NCBI GenBank assembly: GCA_010909165.1
Contig: MU008197.1
Span: 434,001-498,000, forward strand
DNA from: Anthoceros angustus
Lineage: Eukaryota; Streptophyta; Anthocerotopsida; Anthocerotales; Anthocerotaceae
Length of the DNA: 64,000 nt
Reading direction: 5' to 3'
Under the pieces are notes generated by a model. That model was given only the letters and a program-made list of their open reading frames with translations, was not told the DNA's origin and ran no database searches. Shown here piece by piece: positions 54,156 to 64,000 of the stretch. Made by a program: the position numbers and the translations under genes. Every line of letters starts with the position of its first letter. The first letter of the stretch is position 1.

Positions 54156-54960
54156 CTGCAGTGCAACAGGAGGCAGCGAGTAAAAATCACAATCCACCAG
54201 TCCGCAAGGCGTTCGGCGTCCTGTCCTCGACGCACGAATCACGTATCAACGTTCGTCTCATGCGACGCAGTGTAAAAGCGTGATTAAATGAGCGGGCCTC
54301 GGGAACGGGCTCCGAGGCCCGAGGCGCATCGGGAAGTGGAGCCTACGTCTCGCTTTTGTCTGGCTGTCAGGCCGGCTGCTTCCGGGAAGGAGCTGTTAAT
54401 GCCAACAGACCTGCTGCCATAATGCCGCATTGGCGGGATGCGTGGTGCCGTCTGGTCCCCCGTACGCTCGCACTGCCTAATATTCCATTCAGTCAATTCG
54501 CAAGTCAAATACATCAAGTTGCAGTATAATGACCTCTATCAAAGTCTTGAGTGAACAACAAACACTGACTGTGCCCAATCGCACGTCTCAAGAATCATGT
54601 GCATACATACGTACGTACCGACTAGCTCTGTTTCCAGTGTTTCCCGAAAAGCGTGCGCTACCAAGCCCTCGTTGGACCACAAGGACGGCAGCCGATATGC
54701 CGTCGAGGCCGGTTCCCTACTGCTCTGCTCTCAACCTCTAGAGGTAGTACATAGGTCGCATGTAGCTATGCATCTGTCCTAAGCTAGTAAGTCCGGTCCC
54801 TAAACTACAAGAGGAGCCAAGCATATAGTATGACAGCAGGGGCAAAACAGCCCTCCAGGGTTATCCGGGCAAGTTGCCTCAAGAACGAAACCCCTCATCT
54901 GGACTGGGATGCACAGAAAGGAAAAAAAGGAATGGGAGTGGTAACTACCACAAAAATGAG
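53340..54960. other. 5' flank of pseudokinase and intergenic sequence with CAG repeat
   Basis: Contains the probable leader and promoter of the pseudokinase gene and a CAG run listed separately. The plus-strand ORF 53684-54283 crosses the CAG run and reads as poly-Gln, but has no domain and no conserved start context, so it is not called. Confidence 0.5.
54116..54160. repeat. (CAG)n microsatellite
   Basis: CAACAGCAGCCAGCAGCAG followed by an uninterrupted run of about ten CAG triplets upstream of the pseudokinase gene. Confidence 0.9.
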
Positions 54961-57900
54961 TTAGCTCCCGATCCCTTGTGCGACAGGGCCTTCCGGGGAT
55001 TCTCGCTTTTGATGGGCTTGGAGAGGAGGGGCGGCTGCATCCCGGACGTAGGAGAGAGAGCGAGGGAAGCGGCCAGTCCTCATGGAGACGGGGACGGGGA
55101 CACGGCCTCTTGGCGCAACCGTGCTGGCACCCGCACCTACGGGGGGAACGCTTTTGGCAGCTTCTCCGTTCACTGGGTTCTCACGTTTCCACTGCAGGTG
55201 CGGCATGGGAGGGAAGGCTCTGGGGCCTACAGCTGGCCTCCACAGCATCGGGTTGCCTCTCATGAAGCTCCCTCTCGACATACCTCTGAGAGGCATGATG
55301 AGTGAGCGAGGGGCAGAAGGGCGAGCAGACGGAGGCGCCTCGACGCCTGCTGCTTCTTTCTTGGTGACCTGTGCAAGACAAACTTTAGTAAAACTCATTC
55401 CAGCTGAGAGGTGGAGCACAAAAAGGGCCGCAAAGCTCTCCACCAACCTTCAGAGATCGTGAATGTACAGACGAGTCGTTCAATGCCAAAGCCTTCTCGA
55501 CTGAGTCCTTAGATACAAATTCAACGTAAGCTGACCTGAAAAAACCAAGGAAGACGACCTGCTTAGTTACAACACACAAAACGCCCAAAACAACAAGGTT
55601 CAAGTAACAGCCACCCATGAACGGTCATTATTACCCTGTAGGCTTCCCGGCAGCATCAGAGACTATCTTGACATGAACAATCTCTCCACACGGTTTGAAA
55701 TGAGCGGAGATGGTCTCTTGTGTCGTTGCAAAGTGTACCTGAAATAACAAGTCCACAATTTTGTCAGCGCAAAAAAGCCTTCCAACTACAGTAGCGTACT
55801 TCCAAGCAAAAGATGTCACCTCAAAAAATAGCAAGGAGATATGAATGTCAACTCACATTGCTCACAAGCACCGAGTGTGAATCAACCTCAGATTGGCTCC
55901 GTGGTGTGGGTGGTGGTTGGCCTGTTGAGCAGCAAACAATAAACTCCACTGTTGGTCCAACAGCACATGCTAATGTCTAACTTTTGCAGATAAGAACTTT
56001 GATGAGATCGTACTGCCAAACAATTGCTACAAACAGAAGCCATTACTCACCAGCTCCTGGAGATGTCCCAGCCTTCTGGACCTCTTTTGACACTTCAGCC
56101 TGCCTTGCACGCAATTTTGTCATTTCCAACTCAACTTGACGCATTCTCCTCTTCACATCCAAAACATCCTGCAAATGTTCGGTACCACTATGAGTGAAAT
56201 TATCCCTGATGGCCAGGTGCTTAAACTATGACGTCTCCCTGCCACCAAGAAGGAAAACGAAGGTGGCACTTACTTTGGTATCAACCACACCACCATTAGC
56301 TCTGTCTAAAGCTGTGTCTGACACAAGTGATCTAGCAGGCAGACTACCCATCGACATCAGCTGCGGATGGGTTTGTGATGACATGAATTCTCCAAAGTGA
56401 TCATTACTCGTAGGAAGCTCAGCGTATGCTGTCCATCCCTGAGTGTTGACTGGGTTGAGACAGTTCCTAGAATCAAGGCCAGCTGCATGACCCCATTGCC
56501 ACATGGCCTCAGCCTCTTCATCCTCTTCTGGTCTGTGCAGCGTAATGATTGTTTCATCATTGTCCTCCTCTTGACTATTTTCGTACATGTCATCATAGAA
56601 CTCATATTTTCCAGCACCTTCCTCAACCGCATCAGACATGCTAGCCTCAGGCTCTTGCTTCTCCTCAATCCTCACTCCTCCTGCATTGACAGCCCTGAAA
56701 GTTTGGGAAGGCACTTGACCTTTACTGATCCCATTTCCATTAGCCACCTCTGTTGCCACTACGTAATCCCTATCCACTCTAGCTGCTTCTGCCTCCCTTT
56801 GAGATCTCCGCAGCTCTTTTTGAGCCCTGCGACGGTTGTGGTGCCGCCTTATTCCACTTCGTACTTTTTCAACCACAGAATCTTCATAATCTGGCATTTC
56901 CTGATCCCCTTTTACATCATAATCCCCAGCTCCTGCAACTTCCTCTGTAGCGCCATCTCTGGACATCTGGACTTCGCCCTGTCTGTTTCCCAAACGGTCC
57001 CAAACGCTGGTAGTGCTTGAAGTCCTACCACCTCTACTATGCCTAACATTATTCACATCCTCAGCTGCAGCAGCTGCTGCCTTCAAAGCCACGGCTATGG
57101 CTGGTAACATCTTTGCTCCGCCTTTGTTCATGTCAGACACTGATCTCTGTGGACGTACTCTCCCGTTTGGCTCACCTGACGGATTGAATAAAAATTTTAG
57201 AGATCAGAACCGTAAGAAGCACCACACAACAGTCACCAAGGCGCAGCACAGAAAGCCCATTAAGAAGCAACACAAGAGTAGAAGCTGTGCCACCCATACC
57301 CGCATCAGCTACAACGGAGCGTAGTCTTCTGTCTGAATCCACTCTCCTGAAACTGCCACCGGATGGGGCGACTGCATCTCTAAGTGCAGACTCCAGCAGC
57401 CTGGTAGGAGCCTTAACACGAGGTGGAGATGCGTCACCCTGTTTTGCCAAGAAGCACACGCCATCAGATGCTGCCATCGAGAACAAACCAACAGTCACGT
57501 ACGCAAGATGCTCCTAACCTTCCGCTGTGGATTTCCATCCACACGACTTCGTCTCCTCCTAGCCCATGGCTCTGGCGATCGATCCCGCTTAGAGTTTCCT
57601 TGCCGGCCCCTGCTGTACCGTCCTTCTTTTGCATTCTCATCAACATTTGCACCATCAGCCTGAGCAGCATTGACTTCGAGATCCCTCTTGAGCTTAACCA
57701 TACGATTCTTAGGTTTAGCTGTCAACTCCTCGGTTAGTGAACTCTTTGAGTTCAAAATAGGAGCCTCGCTCACTCCATTGCCAGCCACCTGCAAAAAGAA
57801 GAACGGAATCACATTTTTTTTAATATACAAGTTTTTGCAAACCACAACATAATCAGAATAACACCTCGGACACCGACCTGCTCACTATCCTTCATAACTG

Positions 57901-58522
57901 CATCCCCAACATCATCTTGAACGGCAGCTTGAACATCAGCAGCAGCAGCAGCCTTCTCAACCCCATCCGAAACTGGCAACTGAACATCCGTGTAGCGATG
58001 CTGATTTGCTGCTACATGATCCCACAGCCTGCAAAAAGGAATCGAACGAAATCAGTAAACGTGCCCAAGTGGACAGCCGTTATCGCCCCAAGCAGACCAG
58101 CTTGCCCTAGAAGGAAGCTCCTCCACATTACCACGAAACAAAAGCTTCGCTTTGATCCCCAAGAAAGGCTTCAAGGTCTGCGGACGCCTGCGCTTGGTGC
58201 TTCCCATGTGAAACAAGGACAACAACATACTCCTGCAATCAACCAGACAACCAACATTCGTCATTCACGGCATTGTACAGCCCGATCGTCAACCATATCT
58301 CCAACCGAACCAACTTCTGCACTTCCATGCACTGCCTGCACAAATTAGGTCGGAGGGATCAGAAAGCCGGCAAGAATGAGGAGGATAACCCACCGCAAGC
58401 ACGTCGTCTGCATAACTCTGCATTAACTCAGCCAGCTTCGCCTTCACCACATCCGTGAGCTTCTTCTTTCCATCAGCACCCAGAGTGAGCATAAAGGAGC
58501 GCCCCGCCCCCGCAGAATCCAT
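54961..58522 (-). CDS. RRM RNA-binding protein with ZC3H14/PWI-like N-terminal domain
   Basis: Probable nuclear poly(A)/mRNA-binding protein. Eleven exons in phase: 58394-58522, 58132-58232, 57878-58028, 57519-57788, 57300-57438, 56274-57175, 56051-56168, 55857-55921, 55635-55738, 55448-55535 and 54961-55368; 824 residues. Residues 1-95 form a PWI-like helical domain (KLTDVVKAKLAELMQSYADD; EYVVVLVSHGKHQAQA; ADLEAFLGDQSEAFVSWLWD), as in the N-terminus of ZC3H14/Nab2. The middle is disordered with RS-like and Arg-rich stretches (DRSPEPWARRRRSR) and an acidic patch. A coiled coil (KRRMRQVELEMTKLRARQAE) precedes one RRM at ~618-690 (VLVSNVHFATTQETISAHFK; RNP1 GSAYVEFVSKD), as in PABPN1-type proteins. 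The tail has RG-rich motifs (GMSRGSFMRGNP). No CCCH fingers are seen. The large exon at 56274-57175 is open throughout. Confidence 0.9.
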
Positions 58523-59550
58523 GACTGCTAGTGAGGCGGTGACGGCACCGGGGAATAGGATCACCGAGGGAATCACAGGTGCAGCGAGGTTGCACTAAAG
58601 GGAACCATGCAGACAGCCAAATGCCTGAGGGCCATACGACGTGGCTGGAATCCACTGGTCACGTCTATATGTATGCGCGGATGACTGTCCCGCAGCAGCA
58701 AACTCCAAAACAGTGCCCGGCCGCCGGGTCGTAGAGAAGACAGGCTTCAGAGCGCGCAGGGAGAGCAGTCATGCACCACTCCACACTCTTGGGGAGTCAC
58801 AACACCTGTCCGAAACCATTCTGACCGGAGACCACCACTCCAGGCTGAGCCACTTGCTAGCAAATAGGGCAAGGGTTTCTGCCTCCTATCTCGGCTCCGC
58901 TTGCTTGCTGATGACCAGAGCCCGCCGATCTCCAACCCAAACTTTACGCACGATCCTGTTGTTGTTGATGCAACCGAGAGAAGGATGAACGCCAGACCAG
59001 CGAACCAACAGCGCCAACAAATGCTTGAAGAAGACGGATCGTTAATACTCCACTGCCCTGTCCTGAATCCTTTAATTTTTTTTTATCTCCGCACCACCAC
59101 ACCAATAATCCAAGACGTCATATACATACCTCGGGTACATACACGTACAGACTAGGGCATGGGCTAAATCTCCGCACTAACTAACCAACATAGAACGAAC
59201 CCTTCCCAAGCACGAGGGACCCACCATCAAACCATCGCTTCTCCTATGCCATATGCCACTGCCACCGGGAGTGTAACCGTAGCAGATCTATCGGCTAAGA
59301 AAGAGTGTTGGACTTACATAGCGTTCACGGCTGGTGGGAGGAGTGGTTACATGGGCAGTAAAGAACATGGTGGTTATGCACACTAGCCTTAGATAAGATT
59401 TCACATCACACATGTTGATCATTTTAAGCCTCCATGGATTCTCATTTAGTTATCATTTATCTCCAATAACCCAGCATTTTTCGTGCCTCATTATAAATTG
59501 TTTGGCATTTTTTATGTCCACCGGGTGATATTATAGGGTAGTGTTTGTGT

Positions 59551-60153
59551 GTCCAAATGGCTTAGGCCAAATGAGCATTTGTAAGAATATGATTGTTAAG
59601 CATCGAATGGTTGTTAAGCATCATGCGCTTGGATCGGTATTTAGATGGGGTGTCAGAGGAATGGAGACTCAGTAAAGGGGTGGCTTGGTTCAGACTTAGA
59701 TGGGGTACTTAGAATGAGTGGAGGTCCCAGGGGCGGAGGCCCCTGGGATTAGGCACACCATGGTACAAGTTGTCGAGTACCAAGTCCCATGATAAGAAAA
59801 TTCCATCCAAGTGGACTATAATAGACTTCTTCTACTTCTTATCTTATACTAAGATTGAAATAGCATACGGGAGTGCGAACTAAGTTAAGACATCGAAATA
59901 GGATAGAAGAGGAAGAATTTTATTTAAGTCCATCGAAATAGGATAGAAGAAGAGGAAGAATTTTATTTAAGTCCACTAAGGACATTTGTCATGGGACTTG
60001 GTACTTAACAACTTGTACCATGGTGTGCCTAAGCTACTTGCACCAAGGGCATCCACTCCTTTAGCCACCCATCTAAGTCTCGATCTAAGCGCGAGGATTC
60101 TTAATAACGACATTCTTATGAATGCGTGTCCATTTGGCCTAAGCCATTTGGAC
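59551..60153. mobile_element. Foldback (inverted-repeat) element, copy A
   Basis: The left arm starts GTCCAAATGGCTTAGGCCAA and runs through TTGTAAGAATATGATTGTTAA to CACCATGGTACAAGTTGT and ACCAAGTCCCATGA. The right arm carries the reverse complements: TCATGGGACTTGGTACTTAA, CAACTTGTACCATGGTGTG, then ATTCTTATGAATGCG and TTGGCCTAAGCCATTTGGAC. Arms of ~230-280 bp surround a centre with TATTTAAGTCC and GAAATAGGATAGAAGA blocks. It has no ORF, so it would be non-autonomous. Confidence 0.65.
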
Positions 60154-61013
60154 TACGGAGGAGTGCTATGGACTATGATAGACTCCTTCTTCTTCTTCTT
60201 ATCTTATACCAAGATCGAAATAGGGGCAGTGCTAAGTTGGATGATCGAAATAGGATTGGAGTGCTAATTTAGGAGATCGAAATAGGTTAGGAGAGTGCTA
60301 TGAACTATGATAAACTTCTTCATTCTTCATTATGGTACAAGTTGTTAAGTACCAAGTTCCATGAAATCCATCCTTAGTGGACTTAAATAAAATTCTTCTT
60401 CTTCTTCTTCTTCTTGTTATATTATACCAAGATCGAAATAGGGTATGCAATGCCAAGTTAGAATATCAAAATAGGATATGGGTGCTAAGTTTTACGGAGG
60501 CAGAGATGACCGAGATATGCAAGTTGCAAGGTTTTGCCACCCTCTGATGGAATAGGTCGGAGGGTTCTTCACCACCACCAATAATCCAAGACGTCATATA
60601 CATACCTCACACGTACAGACTAGGGCATGGGCTAAATCTCCGCACTAACTAACCAACATAGAACGAACCCTTCCCAAGCACGAGGGACCCACCATCAAAC
60701 CATCGCTTCTCCTATGCCATATGCCACTGCCACCAGTGTAACTAGCAGATCTATCGGCTAAGAAAGAGTGTTGGACTTACATAGCGTTCACGGCTGGTGG
60801 GAGGAGTGGTTACATGGGCAGTAAAGAACATGGTGGTTATGCACACTAGCCTTAGATAAGATTTCACATCACACATGTTGATCATTTTAAGCCTCCATGG
60901 ATTCTCATTTAGTTATCATTTATCTCCAATAACCCAGCATTTTTCGTGCCTCATTATAAATTGTTTGGCATTTTTTATGTCCACCGGGTGATATTATAGG
61001 GTAGTGTTTGTGT

Positions 61014-61633
61014 GTCCAAATGGCTTAGGCCAAATGAGCATTTGTAAGAATATGATTGTTAAGCATCGAATGGTTGTTAAGCATCATGCGCTTGGATCGG
61101 TATTTAGATGGGGTGTGCAGAGGGAATGGAGACCTGTAAAGGGAGTGGCGCTTGGTTCAGCACTTAGATGGGGTACTTAGAATGAGTGGAGGTCCCGAGA
61201 CGGAGCGGAGGCCCCTGGGATTAGGCACACCATGGTACAAGTTGTCGAGTACCAAGTCCCATGATAAGAAAATTCCATCCAAGTGGACTATAATAGACTT
61301 CTTCTACTTCTTATCTTATACTAAGATTGAAATAGCATACGGGAGTGCGAACTAAGTTAAGACATCGAAATAGGATAGAAGAAGAGGAAGAATTTTATTT
61401 AAGTCCATCGAAATAGGATAGAAGAAGAGGAAGAATTTTATTTAAGTCCACTAAGGACGGATTTCCGTCATGGGACTTGGTACTTAACAACTTGTACCAT
61501 GGTGTGCCTAAGCTACTTGCACCAAGGGCATCCACTCCCTTTAGCCACCCCATCTAAGTCTCGATCTAAGCGCAGGATTCTTAATAACGACATTCTTATG
61601 AATGCGTGTCCATTTGGCCTAAGCCATTTGGAC
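61014..61633. mobile_element. Foldback (inverted-repeat) element, copy B
   Basis: Second copy of the same foldback inside the downstream duplication. It retains CGGATTTCCGTCATGGGACT where copy A reads CATTTGTCATGGGACT, so this copy may be nearer the true sequence. A further single arm (TGGTACAAGTTGTTAAGTAC) follows each foldback at ~60338 and ~61818. Confidence 0.65.
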
Positions 61634-62070
61634 TACGGAGGAGTGCTATGGACTATGATAGACTCCTTCTTCTTCTTCTTATCTTATACCAAGATCGAAA
61701 TAGGGTACGGAGTGCTAAGTTGGATGATCGAAATAGGATTCGGGAGTGCTAATTTAGGAGATCGAAATAGGTTAGGAGAGTGCTATGAACTATGATAAAC
61801 TTCTTCATTCTTCATTATGGTACAAGTTGTTAAGTACCAAGTTCCATGACGGAAATCCATCCTTAGTGGACTTAAATAAAATTCTTCTTCTTCTTCTTCT
61901 TCTTGTTATATTATACCAAGATCGAAATAGGGTATGCAATGCCAAGTTAGAATATCAAAATAGGATATGGGAGTGCTAAGTTTTACGGAGACCGAGAGAT
62001 GACCGAGATATGCAAGTTGCAAGGTTTTTGCCACCGGCCTCTGCGATGGAATAGGTCGGAGGGGTTCTTG

Positions 62071-64000
62071 CCACCAGCCGCTGCGACAGAATAAGATACG
62101 GGATTGCTAAGTTAGAAGATCGAAATTGGATATGGGAGTGCCAAGTTATACAAAGACCAAAACATGACCGAGACATGCAGGTCGCAAGGGTTTCTGCCAT
62201 TAGCATCCGTGATGGTGACGGTGACGGCCGACAGTGGAGCAAACGAATGACTGCTATGCATATTCACACGGGATTTGGATGAGCTAGATGGTGGGTCCCA
62301 CATCCTTTGGGAGGGGTGCTATATAAATTTGTGTGGAGATTTAGCACCTGCCATACAGTAAGCTTTTCAAGCGTAATCAACATAGTATTATTAACCATAT
62401 ACCTACATAGTCCATATTTTAAAACTTTTTTATGAGTGTCACTGCGTATGTGTCCCATCTCCTGCAGTTTACCAAATATTATGGTATATTGCAGGAGATA
62501 TCACGGTTTGATGTTTTATAGATGAGCAATGAAAACCCAACATTAAGCTGAGGTTTGTCCAACATTAGGTGTAGTTGGGTTTTAATAAAAATTACCTAAT
62601 TCAGCGATAGCATTTTTCTTTATTGTATCAGAGTGAATACAACTTTCGTAGTTGTGCCCCAAAAAGAAAGTAACATGATGGCTAATGTGGCAATGGTATG
62701 GGCACCATAATGGCAACTAGGTATGATTGCAAGTCTTGGGTGCAAAAAGGGGAGCGGGAGGAGCTTGAGAACGAGGAGAATAAAGCTGCTGGACGAGAGG
62801 ATTTAGGCAGTTGTCGGAAGTCTCGAAGAGATGCATACATGTGTACAAAGCACGCTATCTTTGCTGGTGACAATTAATGGAAAGGATGTTGCTGTTTGGA
62901 AAACGGAATTTCAATGTCTAAATTGTGAACTGACTACTTGTACTCAAAGGTGATGCAACCCTGGAAAGAACGGGCAAGCACCATGCTTGACAATGAGTTC
63001 CTCTCTTTCATATAAGCCTGAATGATTTCACAATTGTTAAGAACATGTGGAAAGAATTGTGCTATCATGAACCAGACTTCTTACTGACCCAGCTGATGCA
63101 ATACTCGGTTGTATTGTTTACATTTTATTTTTACTCAATATGTGTGTGGACTGCGGACTCCCCCCCTTAGGAAGGTAATGAGCTTGTTTTTGGTTTTTTG
63201 TTAGTGTGGAGTGGAAAATAAGGCGAATAAGGGGAAATAAGGTCGGGAACAGGTGAAAGAGGAATGGACGACTGAAAGGCATAAGGACGGGTAGCGGGAA
63301 ATCGTGGCGTGAGCAGCCGAACTCAGAGTAGGCAGGGGTGAGTTCGATGGACTCGAAAGAGGGCTGCTACTGGAAAAGTAACCGGAAAGGGGTGGAGCGC
63401 GATTGGTAAGGGGGCCACATGGATGGTGCTGAGAGGAGAACGGGCATGCAGCGGACCAGGACTGCAGGGTTATCAGTGGCCGTTATGGGCAGGTAACCAC
63501 GATCCAAGTACATGCGCCAGAGCGGCGGCGGAGTAAGGCGAGAGTAAGCGATGCAAGACTCTGGCAGTTACGGGTGGCGAAAGGACGTCCTCCCGCGCTT
63601 CAGTTACTTCCGACGTTCTAGCGCTGAGAGAAGGCCATTCTCTCGACCGACTTCTCGACAGTTTTCGCGGTCACTTGCGAGCATGCATCCTGCTCTCTGG
63701 CGCTATCTCTTCTGACGCTCAAGCGCCACTACGAGCGGCCATCTCTCCCGAACTGAGCACTCATCGCGGCGGAGCATAGCGGGAGCATTGTTGCCCACCA
63801 CCTCACAGCAGCACACCAGCCGGCGTGCGATTATAGGACCCAAGAAGGCGGCGGAGGTCTGGGAGCCCTAGCGCCTAGTGGAGAAGAACATTGTCACTAG
63901 GCGCTATCCAGATTTTGGACCTTGGCTGAAGGAGGCGGAGGAGCTGGTGCAGGACTGGCACCTGGACATCTTCCAAGCGGTGTGGACTTTTGACAGCATA
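62071..64000. other. Window end, no gene called
   Basis: 62.07-62.3 kb continues with sequence related to the foldback region (AGATCGAAAT, GGTCGCAAGGGTTTCTGCCA against TTGCAAGGTTTTTGCCA). Beyond that the sequence is AT-leaning to ~63.2 kb, then GC-richer to the end (GAAGGCGGCGGAGGTCTGGG). Short ORFs without signature only; a repeat element may begin near 63.2 kb. Confidence 0.45.

Larger units (their letters stand above)
59101..62070. repeat. ~1.48-kb tandem duplication (two copies)
   Basis: Copy A 59101-60576 and copy B 60577-~62070 match along their whole length, starting ACCAATAATCCAAGACGTCA. They differ chiefly by many 1-4 base indels, most of them next to CGG/CCG triplets, and hardly by substitutions. 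Each copy contains the ~600-bp foldback listed separately and a CTTCTTCTTCTT run (~60391 and ~61883). Confidence 0.9.

Noticed and set aside
53684-54283. Plus-strand ORF with poly-Gln
   Set aside because: The poly-Gln comes from a CAG microsatellite; no domain, and it overlaps the promoter/leader of the minus-strand kinase gene.
1-64000. tRNA, rRNA or other structured RNA genes
   Set aside because: No cloverleaf-like or rRNA-like sequence was noticed by eye; a covariance-model scan was not possible, so weak candidates could be missed.

Overview
This is a nuclear window from a land plant. The evidence is short GT-AG introns with exon and intron borders that can be placed for almost every conserved gene, two long intronless PLS-type PPR genes, a plastid pTAC16 gene, a BAHD acyltransferase, PEX7, a plant-type HSP110 and a JMJ30/KDM8-type demethylase. 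An IQ-motif gene resembling animal C11orf65 and the general gene style suggest a non-seed plant (bryophyte or lycophyte grade). That placement is inference from the sequence alone.

Layout. 1-1574 (-): 5' part of gamma-COP, divergent from PPR gene 1 (2023-4788, +). 5663-9902 (-): SRRM1/SRm160-type PWI/RS splicing factor, 11 exons. 9903-21070: repeat-rich gap with a gag-like ORF remnant (10.1-10.5 kb, 16.4-18.1 kb), three tandem ~0.82-kb units with an internal 21-bp minisatellite (13.5-16 kb), a 77-bp direct repeat and an integrase-like remnant. 21071-23566 (-): PPR gene 2. 23849-25308 (-): JmjC gene, divergent from a RluA-type pseudouridine synthase (25652-26533, +). 26627-29530 (-): BRE/BRCC45, 14 exons, divergent from a small membrane-protein gene (29563-30085, +) with only 32 bp between the two start codons. 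30.1-38.2 kb: AT-rich, repeat-rich, with the IQ/C11orf65-like gene (31.2-32.6 kb), duplicated fragments, an inverted repeat and a LINE-like remnant. 38766-41119 (+): pTAC16. 41439-42779 (+): PEX7. 44160-45760 (+): BAHD acyltransferase with one probable GC-AG intron. 46610-50219 (-): HSP110. 51463-53324 (-): membrane receptor-like pseudokinase. 54961-58522 (-): RRM protein with a ZC3H14/PWI-like N-terminus. 59.1-62.1 kb: ~1.48-kb tandem duplication, each copy with a ~600-bp foldback. 62.1-64 kb: no gene seen.

The genes are unrelated housekeeping genes and do not form a pathway; several sit as divergent pairs. Two cross-cutting observations stand out. First, three GC-rich genes (JmjC, RluA, pTAC16) each show clustered apparent single-base losses in G/C runs that break and then restore conserved reading frames, which most simply reads as residual long-read assembly error. 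Second, the 59-62 kb duplication shares a terminal block with the tail behind the LINE-like remnant at 38 kb, so it may be a lineage-specific non-autonomous family.
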